36,941 bases of DNA from JBECKQ01 sp040235375 (GTDB lineage Bacteria; Planctomycetota; Phycisphaerae; UBA1845), in contig JBECKQ010000138.1 in assembly GCA_040235375.1 (NCBI GenBank), positions 1 to 36,941 of the forward strand. Direction: 5' to 3'. The notes below the pieces were generated by a model. That model made no database searches and was not told where the DNA came from. It saw nothing but the letters and a program-made list of their open reading frames with translations. Positions 1 to 8,622 of the stretch are shown here, in pieces (position 1 is the first letter of the stretch; the number at the start of each line of letters is the position of its first letter). A program made the position numbers and the translations under genes.

Positions 1-1952
1 ATCGTCTCGAGATCCGCGCCGACGATCGCATGGTTCCGGCGGCGCTCCTGGCCGTCGTGTCGCACGTCCATGCGCCTGCCTGTCCAGAAATCGTACCAGA
101 CGCCGGCGGGTAGTTCGGTCCGAACCTCTGCGCCGTGGTGTTGCAGCTTCCGCCGAGGCTCCGTGATCGGTCGGACCAGCAGCGCGTCACCAAACATGTA
201 CTGGCTGGACAGATTCCTGAAGCGCGGGTCCGCAGAATCAACCATGGCCATGGCGCGCATCATGGGAATCCCGTCAACGTGCGCCCGCCACGCGGTTGCG
301 TAAACATAGGGCATCAACCGAATCCGCCAGCAGAGGATATCGCGGACGATGCGCTCCGCTTGGCGACCGAAGTGCCAGGGCTCGCGCGGACTCACTCCAT
401 GAAAACGGGTGATCGGCGAGAACGCCGCAAACTGCGCCCACCGTACGTACAGTTCAGGGGAAGGCGTGCCCAGAAACCCGCCCCCGTCGGTTGTCCAGAA
501 CGGGATACCCGAGAAGGCGGCGTTGAGCCCCATCTGCAACTGGGCCGTGAGACCTTCCCACGTCGCGCTCACGTCGCCCGACCAGACGGAGGCGCCCCAA
601 CGCTGAAGACCGGCAGACCCGGTGCGCGTCAGGTTGACGACCCGCTTGCGGCTTGCTCGCCGGTGCGCGTCATGTATCGTCGCGCACCATGCGTTGTTGT
701 AGAGATTCCGCATGCCCCCGGCCGACCGGTCCAGGTCCCGAGCGCATCGCTCCTCGAACCCCAGCCAGTCGCCTTCGTCCGTCCACCACCCCGCCACGCC
801 GTCGGCCAGCAGGCCTTTCAGTTGCCGCCCGTACCACGTTCGGCTGCGCGGATTGAAGAAGTCGAGAAATGCGGCGACCCCTCGGTGGAAGTTGCTGGTA
901 TGCACTGATCCGTCTCTGCGGGCAAGCAGCAGCCCGTCGCGACGCAGGTCCGCCGTGGTCGACGCGGGCAGATTGACGGCCGGCTTGAGCTGGAGGATGG
1001 TGGCAATCCCCATCCTCTTCAGCTCGGCGAGCCAGCCCTGTGGATCACCGAACCGCTTCTGATCCCAGCGGAAAGCGCCTATCCACTCGTCCCATTGATA
1101 GTCGAGGAAGAGTCCATCCACCGGGATTCCGCGGTTTCGCGTTTTTCGGGCCAGCGCAAGCAGTTCCCTGCTCGAGCGGTAACCCGCGGTGCCTCCGCCG
1201 GGGATGCGCGAAAAGAGCGGTCCGAAGAACCAACGCGGAGGCAGGGGAGGCTTTCCGGTAAGCCGGACGTACCGGCCGACCACGTCGGCAAGCGACGGTC
1301 CGTGAATCACGAAATAACGGATGTATCCGTCCTCGGCCTCGAAGGCCAGCCGCCCCTTGCTGCGGAGATCGAAGGCGCCGACGTTCGGATTGTCGATGAG
1401 AACGCCGTAACCTCGTGTGCTGGCGAAGAAGGCCACTGGAATGTCGCCGCCCACATGCCCCTGGTGATTGGCAGCCATTCGCCGATACTGGCCGACACGA
1501 TCGAGCCCGGCGAAAGCCTGCTGCCCAAGCCCATAGATCCCCTCGTTCCGCGAAACGCGCCAGGCGACGGCGACACCGCGCGACAGGTAGCCGAAGGACT
1601 CGCCGCCTTCCTCTTCCAGAAACGTCCCCCGTCGGTCCCCGAACGCGAGCCGAATCGGGTCGGAGTCGAAACGGACGGACAGTTCGCCGAGCATCAGCCG
1701 GTTGGGAGCCACTTGCCGCCAATGGAGACGCGACGCGGATTCCGGGCGCTCGGCATACCGAGTAGGCTCATTCTTCCACGCATCGCCCGGATGCCATGTT
1801 ATTTGCGCGATGCCATCGGCTACGGCAACAAGCTCGATCCACGCCCCTTCCGTGCGGAGGGCGACGCGCGGGCCGCGCCGCTCCAGACGGGCCAGTCTTC
1901 CTGGCCGGGTTCGTACCGCAACTTGATCGAGAGAAATGTCCGGCTGTGTCAT
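1..1952 (-). CDS. GH31 family alpha-glycosidase (3' end cut by window edge)
   Basis: Retaining alpha-glycosidase of family GH31, which removes alpha-linked glucose, xylose or related sugars from oligosaccharides. About 650 residues are visible and the C-terminus lies outside the window. The frame is open from ATG at 1952-1950, and an in-frame TGA sits three codons upstream, which fixes the start. Visible family landmarks are an N-terminal beta-sandwich with GIYGLGQQ, the barrel strand GLFLDYQWDEW, the nucleophile region WWTDEGDW (nucleophile probably D392) and the acid/base motif WSGDVSATWEGL (D460), followed by FWTTDGGGF and PITRFHG. No signal peptide is seen, so it is probably cytoplasmic. 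It diverges from the GH65 gene at 2184. Which GH31 activity (glucosidase, xylosidase, sulfoquinovosidase or transglycosylase) cannot be decided; the family call is firm. Confidence 0.9.
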   Translation of the reverse strand, partial: MTQPDISLDQVAVRTRPGRLARLERRGPRVALRTEGAWIELVAVADGIAQITWHPGDAWKNEPTRYAERPESASRLHWRQVAPNRLMLGELSVRFDSDPIRLAFGDRRGTFLEEEGGESFGYLSRGVAVAWRVSRNEGIYGLGQQAFAGLDRVGQYRRMAANHQGHVGGDIPVAFFASTRGYGVLIDNPNVGAFDLRSKGRLAFEAEDGYIRYFVIHGPSLADVVGRYVRLTGKPPLPPRWFFGPLFSRIPGGGTAGYRSSRELLALARKTRNRGIPVDGLFLDYQWDEWIGAFRWDQKRFGDPQGWLAELKRMGIATILQLKPAVNLPASTTADLRRDGLLLARRDGSVHTSNFHRGVAAFLDFFNPRSRTWYGRQLKGLLADGVAGWWTDEGDWLGFEERCARDLDRSAGGMRNLYNNAWCATIHDAHRRASRKRVVNLTRTGSAGLQRWGASVWSGDVSATWEGLTAQLQMGLNAAFSGIPFWTTDGGGFLGTPSPELYVRWAQFAAFSPITRFHGVSPREPWHFGRQAERIVRDILCWRIRLMPYVYATAWRAHVDGIPMMRAMAMVDSADPRFRNLSSQYMFGDALLVRPITEPRRKLQHHGAEVRTELPAGVWYDFWTGRRMDVRHDGQERRRNHAIVGADLET

Positions 1953-2183
1953 AGCAAGTCACTTCATCGTACCGGCCAGGCTCGACGACAATCGCCGGCG
2001 GTCCCGGAGCGAGATCATACCCCTGCCTGCCGGGGGTCGGAACCCACCGGACCAAGGGGAGCGCCAGGGGCGGCCGAAACGGCGCCTTTCTTCGCCGTTG
2101 TCGCCGGGCTAACATGGACGTCCTCGGGCAGGCGTGAGGGCTCGCCGGCGCGCCTGGCATGAACGAGTTCCGCCGGAACCGCG
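1953..2183. promoter_or_regulatory. Divergent intergenic region between GH31 and GH65
   Basis: This 231-base region separates two divergent start codons and must hold promoters for both. On the minus strand a TATGAT hexamer (2019-2014) resembles a -10 box for the GH31 gene. A short CGCCGGCG palindrome lies at 1993-2000. I see no convincing -35 box or full operator, so the content is inferred mainly from gene orientation. Confidence 0.35.
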
Positions 2184-4430
2184 ATGACGCCGGAAGACAC
2201 CTGGACAATCGTTGAGGCCCCGTTTCGTCCGGCGCTGGCCAGGGCTTACGAAGGGCTCTTCACACTGGGCAGCGGATACCTCCACGTGCGCGGCTCGCTG
2301 GAGGAGCACCTCTCCGACTGTCCCCAGAACCTGCAGTACACGCGCCTGCCGGCCAACGTCACCAGCGAGAGATTCCCCGAGACCAAGGTGAAGTGGGGAA
2401 CGTATGTCCCGGGCGTCTTCGGCCGCCATCCGCTGCTCAATCTGGAAATGATCAATCTTCCGCACTTCATCGGGATCGTTCCCTTTGTCGATGACGAACG
2501 GCTCGATGTCGAGCGCGGCGAGGTAAGCGACTACTCCCGCCGGCTGCGACTTCGCGACGCCACGCTGGTGCGCACTCTGCACTGGCGAACGCAGGCCGGC
2601 AAGACCGTCGAGCTGCGGTTTGAACGGTTCGTCAGCGCCGACCGGCCACACCTGTGCGTGCAGCGGCTCGTGGTTACACCCCACGACGATATACGCCTTG
2701 CGATTCAATCCGGTATCGATGCCGACGTGCGCACCAATGGTCATGATCATTTCACCAGCGTCTCCTGCCAGCCTATTGCCGTTGACGGCGTGCGCTGCCG
2801 CATCCTGACGGATCTCGGAGAGACCGTGGAGATCGTATCGCACCTCCGCGGTTCCACGGACTGGTCCGTGGCCGAATCGGAACGGGCCGTCGGCCGTGCG
2901 ACGGCCAGGCCGGTGAGCGCGGGCGAGAGCGTCATCTTCGAAAAGCGTACCGCGGTGTGCACCGGCCGGGACTTGGAGGCGTCCGATCCGACTGCGCTTC
3001 TGCAGAGTGCCTCTCGGGCGACTTATGATGAGCTGCATGAAGCGCATGCCGCCGTCTGGCGCCGCCGCTGGTCAGGCTGCGACGTTGTCATCGAAGGCGA
3101 CGATCCCTCACAGTTGGCCGTGCGAGTGGCAGTCTATCATCTCCTGCGCGCGCACGTCCCGAATGATCCCCGCGTCGCGATCGATCCGAAAGGCTATGCC
3201 GGCGATGCGTACTGGGGTCGCTTCTTCTGGGACACGGAGATGTTTCTGCTGCCGTTCTTTCTGTACACCGACCCTGATCGCGCCCGCACGCTCGTCGACT
3301 TTCGCGTGCAGAGCCTCGCCGGCGCGCGGGCCAATGCACGCAGATACGGTTACGCCGGAGCGCGCTACGCCTGGGAATCGGCGCCCGACGGGAGCGAATG
3401 TTGCCCAAACTGGCAGTACGCCGACCACGAAGTGCACGTGACGGCCGACGTGGTCTACGGTCTGGTCCACTACGCGCGCGCGGCGGATAACGAGAATTAT
3501 CTGCGCGGTCCGGCTGCCGAGGTTCTCGTCGAGACCGCCCGGTACTGGATGCAGCGCCTGGACTGGCGCGATGGCGACAGCGGGCCGAGCCTGCTCGGGG
3601 TGATGGGCCCCGACGAGTACATGCCCATCTCCAGCAACAACAGCTTTACGAATGCTCTCGTGGCTTTCGCGCTGCGCGCCGCCGCCGAATACGGCGCGGC
3701 CGGTGGAGCCGATCAGGCTGAGCTGGCCGCCTTCGCGCAAGCGGCTGCAAGCCTGCCGCTGCCGCGTGCGGACGATGACGCGCTCGTGCTGCAATGCGAG
3801 GAATTCCCCCGGCTGGCGGATCCCTCTTTCGATCGTTTGTGGCGGAACCGCTCGCGCTCGTTTGCCTCCCAGGTGTCCCAGGAGCGGCTCTATCGCAGCA
3901 AGTGTCTGAAACAGGCCGACGTGATCATGCTGATGATGCTCGATCCGGATCGATTCAGCGAGGAGGAGGCCAAGCGGGCGTGGACCTACTACCTCCCCTA
4001 CACCACGCATGACTCCTCCCTGTCGGCCGGCGTGCATGCCATCGTCGCGGCACGCCTGGGCCGCGATCAGGAAGCGTGGGACTTCTGGCAGCGCGGCAAG
4101 GCCGTGGATCTCGACATCGATCACGGTGGCGCGGCGGAGGGGATACACATCGCCAACGCCGGTGCGGTCTGGCAGATGATCATCTTCGGTTTTGCGGGGA
4201 TGCGAACAGCGATGCAGGCGGACACGTTGACGTTGCATCCCCGCCTTCCCGCGGCGTGGAGACGGTTGACCTTTCCGATCGTGTGGAAGCGAACGCCCGT
4301 TCAAATCAGCGTCACGCACACCGAGGTTCGCATCGCCAACCGAGGCGCCGCGCCTCTGGCAGCCGGAGTCGTCGACGAGGTGCGCACGATTGTGCCACAG
4401 GAAGAGGAAGTATGGGCACACCGCAGGTGA
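2184..4430 (+). CDS. GH65 inverting glycoside phosphorylase
   Basis: Family GH65 enzyme of 748 residues, usual length for the maltose/kojibiose/trehalose/nigerose phosphorylases. These cleave an alpha-glucoside with phosphate and release beta-glucose 1-phosphate in the cytoplasm. All diagnostic motifs are present: FWDTE (W349, D350), YAWES (W397, E398), GPDEY with the catalytic acid E478, KQADV (K576, Q577) and the phosphate-loop HDSSLS (H609-S614). After the general acid, the usual YHE sequence is replaced by YMP, so acceptor specificity may be unusual. No signal peptide is present. The stop overlaps the next gene, a beta-phosphoglucomutase, which is the expected partner for beta-glucose 1-phosphate and supports phosphorolysis rather than hydrolysis. 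The disaccharide substrate cannot be assigned. Confidence 0.9.
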   Translation: MTPEDTWTIVEAPFRPALARAYEGLFTLGSGYLHVRGSLEEHLSDCPQNLQYTRLPANVTSERFPETKVKWGTYVPGVFGRHPLLNLEMINLPHFIGIVPFVDDERLDVERGEVSDYSRRLRLRDATLVRTLHWRTQAGKTVELRFERFVSADRPHLCVQRLVVTPHDDIRLAIQSGIDADVRTNGHDHFTSVSCQPIAVDGVRCRILTDLGETVEIVSHLRGSTDWSVAESERAVGRATARPVSAGESVIFEKRTAVCTGRDLEASDPTALLQSASRATYDELHEAHAAVWRRRWSGCDVVIEGDDPSQLAVRVAVYHLLRAHVPNDPRVAIDPKGYAGDAYWGRFFWDTEMFLLPFFLYTDPDRARTLVDFRVQSLAGARANARRYGYAGARYAWESAPDGSECCPNWQYADHEVHVTADVVYGLVHYARAADNENYLRGPAAEVLVETARYWMQRLDWRDGDSGPSLLGVMGPDEYMPISSNNSFTNALVAFALRAAAEYGAAGGADQAELAAFAQAAASLPLPRADDDALVLQCEEFPRLADPSFDRLWRNRSRSFASQVSQERLYRSKCLKQADVIMLMMLDPDRFSEEEAKRAWTYYLPYTTHDSSLSAGVHAIVAARLGRDQEAWDFWQRGKAVDLDIDHGGAAEGIHIANAGAVWQMIIFGFAGMRTAMQADTLTLHPRLPAAWRRLTFPIVWKRTPVQISVTHTEVRIANRGAAPLAAGVVDEVRTIVPQEEEVWAHRR

Positions 4431-5089
4431 TCCGCGGCGTCATCTTTGATCTCGATGGCGTGCTCGTCACCACCGACGAATTGCACTACCGCGCGTGGAA
4501 AGAGATAGCTGACGCAGAGGGCATACACTTCGATCGCCGCGTCAACGACCGCCTCCGCGGCGTGAGTCGGATGGATAGCCTGAGTATCCTCCTCGAAGGG
4601 GCCGCCCGGCCTTATACCGCCGACCGGAAAGCAGAATTGGCTGCTCGCAAGAATGAGCGGTACCGCGCCCTCGTTCTGCGGATGGGGCCGGAGGACGTGC
4701 TGCCGGGCGTCCGGGAAATGCTCGCCGAGCTGCGCCGTAGAGAAATCCGACGCGCGGTCGCGACTTCGAGCCGCAACGCCGCGCTCCTGCTGGAGCGTAC
4801 CGCGCTCGCCGATGCCTTTGACGCCGTCGTGAGCGGCAACGATGTCCGTGAGGCGAAGCCGGCCCCGGAGATCTTTCTGCTCGCTGCCCGCCGCCTTGGA
4901 CTCGACCCCGCAGAATGCGTCGTGGTCGAGGACGCACCCGCGGGAATCGAAGCGGCGCGCCGGGCCGGCATGGCCGTCTTCGGCATCGGCAGCCCGGAGG
5001 CCCTGCCCGGCGTGATGCGCCTCGCCCCGTCCCTTGCGCACGTGGCCATCGACGCCCTGCTGGCCGTCGGCGCCCGCGATGAGAAATGA
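4412..5089 (+). CDS. pgmB: Beta-phosphoglucomutase, HAD superfamily
   Basis: A 225-residue HAD phosphotransferase that interconverts beta-glucose 1-phosphate and glucose 6-phosphate. HAD motif I is FDLDGV (nucleophile D13, acid/base D15), motif II is ATSS, motif III is the Lys of EAKPAPEIF, and motif IV is VVEDAPAG. The cap contains LRGVSRMDSL and a basic ARKNERY segment, typical of true beta-phosphoglucomutases. ATG 4412 lies inside the end of the GH65 gene (19-base overlap) and has a GGAAGAGGAAG ribosome site just upstream, so translation is probably coupled. The reading frame is open further upstream, but that part is a shadow of GH65. Together the two genes turn an imported disaccharide into glycolytic sugar phosphate. 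Confidence 0.9.
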   Translation: MGTPQVIRGVIFDLDGVLVTTDELHYRAWKEIADAEGIHFDRRVNDRLRGVSRMDSLSILLEGAARPYTADRKAELAARKNERYRALVLRMGPEDVLPGVREMLAELRRREIRRAVATSSRNAALLLERTALADAFDAVVSGNDVREAKPAPEIFLLAARRLGLDPAECVVVEDAPAGIEAARRAGMAVFGIGSPEALPGVMRLAPSLAHVAIDALLAVGARDEK

Positions 5090-5126
5090 GCCCGCAACCA
5101 CGGCGCCGCGTTTGTTGTCCCGCAGG

Positions 5127-7097
5127 TCAGTCGACGCGCTCGAGCTTCATATAGTCGAAGCCGAAGTAGTACGAGGAGGAGTGCATGTTACGCTGCACGA
5201 GGTCCACGGTGAGCGTGTTTTCACCCTGTTGGAGCGTGTAGCTTCCGAGGTCGATCGGGTCGGTGCCGTCCACAAACTCGCCGTAGAGATCCAGGGGACG
5301 CCCCGCAGGTACACCGTTCACTCCAAGCTGGACGATGCCGTAGTCTTGGGCGGTAACGAAACGCCCAAGGACCCGGTACCTTCCGGCCTGCTCGACCGGA
5401 AAAGCAAGCACCAGCCGCGCTCCGGGACGCTGGGGCCGCCACCATAATTGCTCCTCGTTGCTGCACAGCTGAAGTTCCTGCGACTGGACCGGCCCTTCGG
5501 CCCGGACGACGCGGAGGCTCTCGGCTTCAAGGACGCCCTCGACGCGGTGGCGAACGTAGGGCGGAAGGACCGGGATGCGCAGGTCATCCTCGCGCAGTTC
5601 CGCGAAGTTGTCCGTTGCGCCGGGCCGGGCGTACCAGTAACAGGTGGCGGCCAGGCCCATCCTGCAATCCACCCAGTGCCAGATTTCCATGTCGAAGCGG
5701 ATGCTCCGAGTAAACGGAATCGCGTCGAGCACGTGCCACCGATTGACTGCCGTGTAGCCGTAGTTGCCCGGGCCGTCGCAGCGAGGTTGATTGTGATACG
5801 CGTGCATGAACGGTTCGTTGCTGCACCAGGCATAGCCGAAGTAGTCCTCTGTGCCCGTGCCGAAGTGGCTGGGGAAGCCCTCGCCGTCGAGCCGGATCTT
5901 CTCGTCGCCTTCTCCCCACCATTCGCGGACCGGATTGGCGACGAACATCGCGGTGCCCACGAACACGCCGACCCCCTTCGCCACGACGAGATTCCAGTCG
6001 TGCGGAGGCTGGCTCGCATGATCCGGGGATGCGCGCCACTTGGCATGAAAATGGAGGCTCCGATCATCCCACTTGTAGGGTGTGGTGCTCACCGATGCCG
6101 TGATGGCGACGGGCGCCTTCCCCCGGTTCGTGAGGCGAACGACCGCGCGGTTCGCGAACGGCATCACCCATCGGCAGGACAACGTTCCTTCCTCCGTCAC
6201 CGCGAACGGCAGCGATTCGTACGGATTGAGTCCGGGCGCAGCGCCGAAGAAATCCCCGAGCGGCGTGATCACCGTCGCTTCGCCGTCGAAGTCCATACTC
6301 AGCACGGTAGTGCGCAGAGCGGTCGCCGTGTCCACCGCCTCGATGGCTCCGAACCTGATCGCCGTGATTGCAGCGGGGCCGGCCAGGTCGGCGATGCATC
6401 GGCCCGCGCCGGGCGGTAACACAACCTCGGTGAGGTCCCCGCCACTCTGCGCGTCGGGCGACGTCGCTCCATGGGGGGACGCCAGCCGCGAGGCAATCTC
6501 CGCAATTCGCGGTGCCGCAGCCTCGGCCTCAGCGGCCGACCACGTCCGCACCGCGGTGCCGGGGTCGTAGGTGCGGTAGTTCACGTGGTAGTAGAAGTTG
6601 CCCGCGTCACTCGTGACCTTGCAGTGTTTGGCGTAAGGAATCGGCAGATAGCTGTTCCAGCCGCGACTGCACTGCTCCGCGATCGGTGGCGGCGCCCATT
6701 GCGTCTGTCCGCCGAGCCAGTCCTGCATGGACACTTCGATGACGGGCTCCGGATACCGGTCGAGGTAAACGCGGAGCACGCCCTCAGGATTGGCAGACCA
6801 GATGCGCACGATTGCCCCGGGGCCGTCGGCGTCCATCATCACGAATTCAGTTCGCCCGCAGCGCTCTTCCGTGCGCAAATAGTTCCCGGCGTCGTCATTC
6901 GCGAACCAGTTTTCGGTCGGCGACACTGACGCCCGGTCGTAACTCGAGAACTGGCGGCACATGTAGCCAGGCGCGGGGAGGCGGGCAAGGTGCGAGAGAT
7001 CCGTCATCTCGTTGAGAAGCGTTTCGAACGAGACTTCTGCCGGCGTCGAGGGGGCCCACAGTGCCACCGCCAATCCACAGGCCAGTAGCGGATTCAT
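5127..7097 (-). CDS. Secreted GH172 (DUF2961) glycoside hydrolase with C-terminal beta-sandwich
   Basis: Exported enzyme of 656 residues. The core (about residues 30-480) is DUF2961, now family GH172, whose known members act on alpha-D-fructofuranosides or alpha-D-arabinofuranosides. Motifs WWGEGDEKI and FGTGTEDYFGYAW carry two glutamates 21 residues apart; from memory this matches the spacing of the catalytic pair in the characterised bifidobacterial enzyme. Residues after about 490 form a separate region ending in YYFGFDYMKLER that resembles a CBM6/35-type ligand-binding sandwich. I chose ATG 7097-7095: it has AGGAGA five bases upstream and starts a signal peptide (MNPLLACGLAVALWAPSTPA). 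The frame is open to 7181, but that extension would bury the signal. The gene converges on pgmB and diverges from the ABC operon. Confidence 0.85.
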   Translation of the reverse strand: MNPLLACGLAVALWAPSTPAEVSFETLLNEMTDLSHLARLPAPGYMCRQFSSYDRASVSPTENWFANDDAGNYLRTEERCGRTEFVMMDADGPGAIVRIWSANPEGVLRVYLDRYPEPVIEVSMQDWLGGQTQWAPPPIAEQCSRGWNSYLPIPYAKHCKVTSDAGNFYYHVNYRTYDPGTAVRTWSAAEAEAAAPRIAEIASRLASPHGATSPDAQSGGDLTEVVLPPGAGRCIADLAGPAAITAIRFGAIEAVDTATALRTTVLSMDFDGEATVITPLGDFFGAAPGLNPYESLPFAVTEEGTLSCRWVMPFANRAVVRLTNRGKAPVAITASVSTTPYKWDDRSLHFHAKWRASPDHASQPPHDWNLVVAKGVGVFVGTAMFVANPVREWWGEGDEKIRLDGEGFPSHFGTGTEDYFGYAWCSNEPFMHAYHNQPRCDGPGNYGYTAVNRWHVLDAIPFTRSIRFDMEIWHWVDCRMGLAATCYWYARPGATDNFAELREDDLRIPVLPPYVRHRVEGVLEAESLRVVRAEGPVQSQELQLCSNEEQLWWRPQRPGARLVLAFPVEQAGRYRVLGRFVTAQDYGIVQLGVNGVPAGRPLDLYGEFVDGTDPIDLGSYTLQQGENTLTVDLVQRNMHSSSYYFGFDYMKLERVD

Positions 7098-7338
7098 GAT
7101 TCTCTCCTGAGTCCTCGCCGCCTTCCGGGCGGATGGGTGCTTCCACACCCGCCTGATACCGATGGCGCTCGCAGGATGCAAGCCTCGGCGGATACCTGTC
7201 CGCAGGCCTGCGAGTCCTCCCCGCCGTGTTGATCACCAGCGATTCGTGGAATAGTCTCTTGGCGGCGGCTGGCGGCACATCGCGCTGGGGCCGCGCCGCC
7301 GCTCCGAAGCGAGGCCAACCGCCTGATAGAACGGTGCA
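7098..7338. promoter_or_regulatory. Divergent control region between secreted GH172 and the ABC transporter operon
   Basis: The 241-base region should contain both promoters. It holds a perfect 12-base palindrome CGCAGGCCTGCG (7201-7212), a near-palindrome TGTTGATCACCA around 7228-7240, and an 8-base inverted repeat GCGGCGGC/GCCGCCGC (7262-7269 and 7295-7302) just upstream of the lipoprotein start. The palindromes could be LacI- or GntR-type operators, but in 60-65% GC DNA such words arise by chance. No strong -35/-10 pair is visible. Confidence 0.3.
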
Positions 7339-8622
7339 ATGCGAAGACTGACGCGATATTTCACGGGCGTGTTCGCGATGTCTCTGGCCGGGCTGCTCGT
7401 CGGCTGCGGCGAGCATCACGATAGAGACGAGGTCGTTCTTCGCGTGGCGAACTGGGGCAGTCCCGCGGTCGAGTCATCCTTCATGAAGCTCGAACGCGAG
7501 ATCTGGACGGAATTCGAAGCGCTCCATCCAGGAGTCCGCGTCCAGATCGAGCAGATTCCCGGGCACGGTCAGTATGTGCCCAAGCTCATCATGATGCATG
7601 CTTCGGGCAGCATGCCCGACGTGATTCACCTCGATGCGTCTTCGGCTGCCGTCTTTATCGACAACGGCGTCTTACGCGACCTGACGCCGTTCATTGCCAG
7701 GGATCCCGACTTCCATCTCGACCAATACTTCAAGGAGGTGGTCGAAATCGCGCGACGAGACGATCGTCTTTATGCGATTCCACTCGACTTCACCCCCATG
7801 GTCATGTACTACAACAAGACCCTCTTCGACAACGCGGGTGTCGCCTACCCGAAGGTCGGCTGGTCGTGGGATGACTTCCTCGACAAGGCCCGGAGGCTCA
7901 CCATCCGGGAGGAAGGTGCGGAGCGGCCCCGCCAGTTCGGCTTCAACTTCGAGAACGTCATGCCTTTCTGGGTCTTGTGGCTCTGGACGAACGGCGGCGA
8001 CGTGCTCGACCCGACCGGCACGCGGGCCACCGGCTACTTCAACAGTCCCGCCTCGGTCGAGGCCATGCAGTTTCTGGTCGATCTGATGACCAGGTACCAT
8101 GTCGCCCCGACGCTCGCCGATCGCGCCGCAGAGGGAGTCGACCTGTTTCTCGACGGACGTGCCGCGATGGATCTGAAGGGCCATTGGATGATGATCGACT
8201 ACCGGGCCCGAGGCCTGGATGTAGGACTCGTGCCCCTCCCGACGAACGGGCAGGATCCCACGACGGTCATCTACGAGGCGGGCTTGGCCATCACCGCGAA
8301 TGCCCGACATCCCGACATCGCCTGGGACTACATCAAGTACGTCACCAGCGAGGACGTCCAGAGACGCCGCGTGGCGTCCGGTCTGGCCATCTCGGGGAAC
8401 AAGCTTGCCGCCGCCCATTTCGCAGGCGACCCCGTCGAGGATGCTTTTCTCCAGATCGTGCGGTACGGCCGCCCCCCCTGGGGGGCGCGGGTCGAGCGCT
8501 ACCCGGCCTGCGAAGATCTGGGCAGGGAGATGATGGAAGACATCCAGTATGCTCACGTTCCCGTTCCCTACGCCATGACGCGTACGGCCAAGCTGATGGA
8601 TGCGCTGGTGAAGGTCCCATGA
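7339..8622 (+). CDS. ABC sugar importer substrate-binding lipoprotein
   Basis: Extracellular solute-binding protein family 1, 427 residues, which captures a sugar or oligosaccharide outside the membrane and delivers it to the permeases encoded next. The N-terminus is a lipoprotein signal with lipobox LVGC (lipidated Cys23), followed by VVLRVANWG, the usual first strand of this family. Further family features are the EFEALHPGVRVQIEQIPG segment, DVIHLDAS, and AIPLDFTPMVMYYNKTLFDNAG, the segment typical of MalE/UgpB-like binders. It is the first gene of a run of seven on the plus strand and overlaps the next by four bases (ATGA). The ligand cannot be read from the sequence; the neighbours suggest an oligosaccharide. 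Confidence 0.92.
   Translation: MRRLTRYFTGVFAMSLAGLLVGCGEHHDRDEVVLRVANWGSPAVESSFMKLEREIWTEFEALHPGVRVQIEQIPGHGQYVPKLIMMHASGSMPDVIHLDASSAAVFIDNGVLRDLTPFIARDPDFHLDQYFKEVVEIARRDDRLYAIPLDFTPMVMYYNKTLFDNAGVAYPKVGWSWDDFLDKARRLTIREEGAERPRQFGFNFENVMPFWVLWLWTNGGDVLDPTGTRATGYFNSPASVEAMQFLVDLMTRYHVAPTLADRAAEGVDLFLDGRAAMDLKGHWMMIDYRARGLDVGLVPLPTNGQDPTTVIYEAGLAITANARHPDIAWDYIKYVTSEDVQRRRVASGLAISGNKLAAAHFAGDPVEDAFLQIVRYGRPPWGARVERYPACEDLGREMMEDIQYAHVPVPYAMTRTAKLMDALVKVP

Noticed and set aside
1095..2162. Plus-strand open frame of 355 codons opposite the GH31 gene
   Set aside because: The minus strand here encodes clear GH31 motifs; the plus-strand product has none.
3108..4421. Open frame of 437 codons antisense to the first GH65 gene
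   Set aside because: It is the high-GC shadow of a well-recognised gene; the translation is rich in Arg, Gly and His with no family motif.
7098..7181. Longer N-terminus of the secreted GH172
   Set aside because: It would place 28 charged residues before a good signal peptide, and the internal ATG has the better ribosome site.
7977..8618. Upstream extension of the first permease
   Set aside because: It lies wholly inside the binding-protein gene in another frame; the ATGA overlap start is standard.
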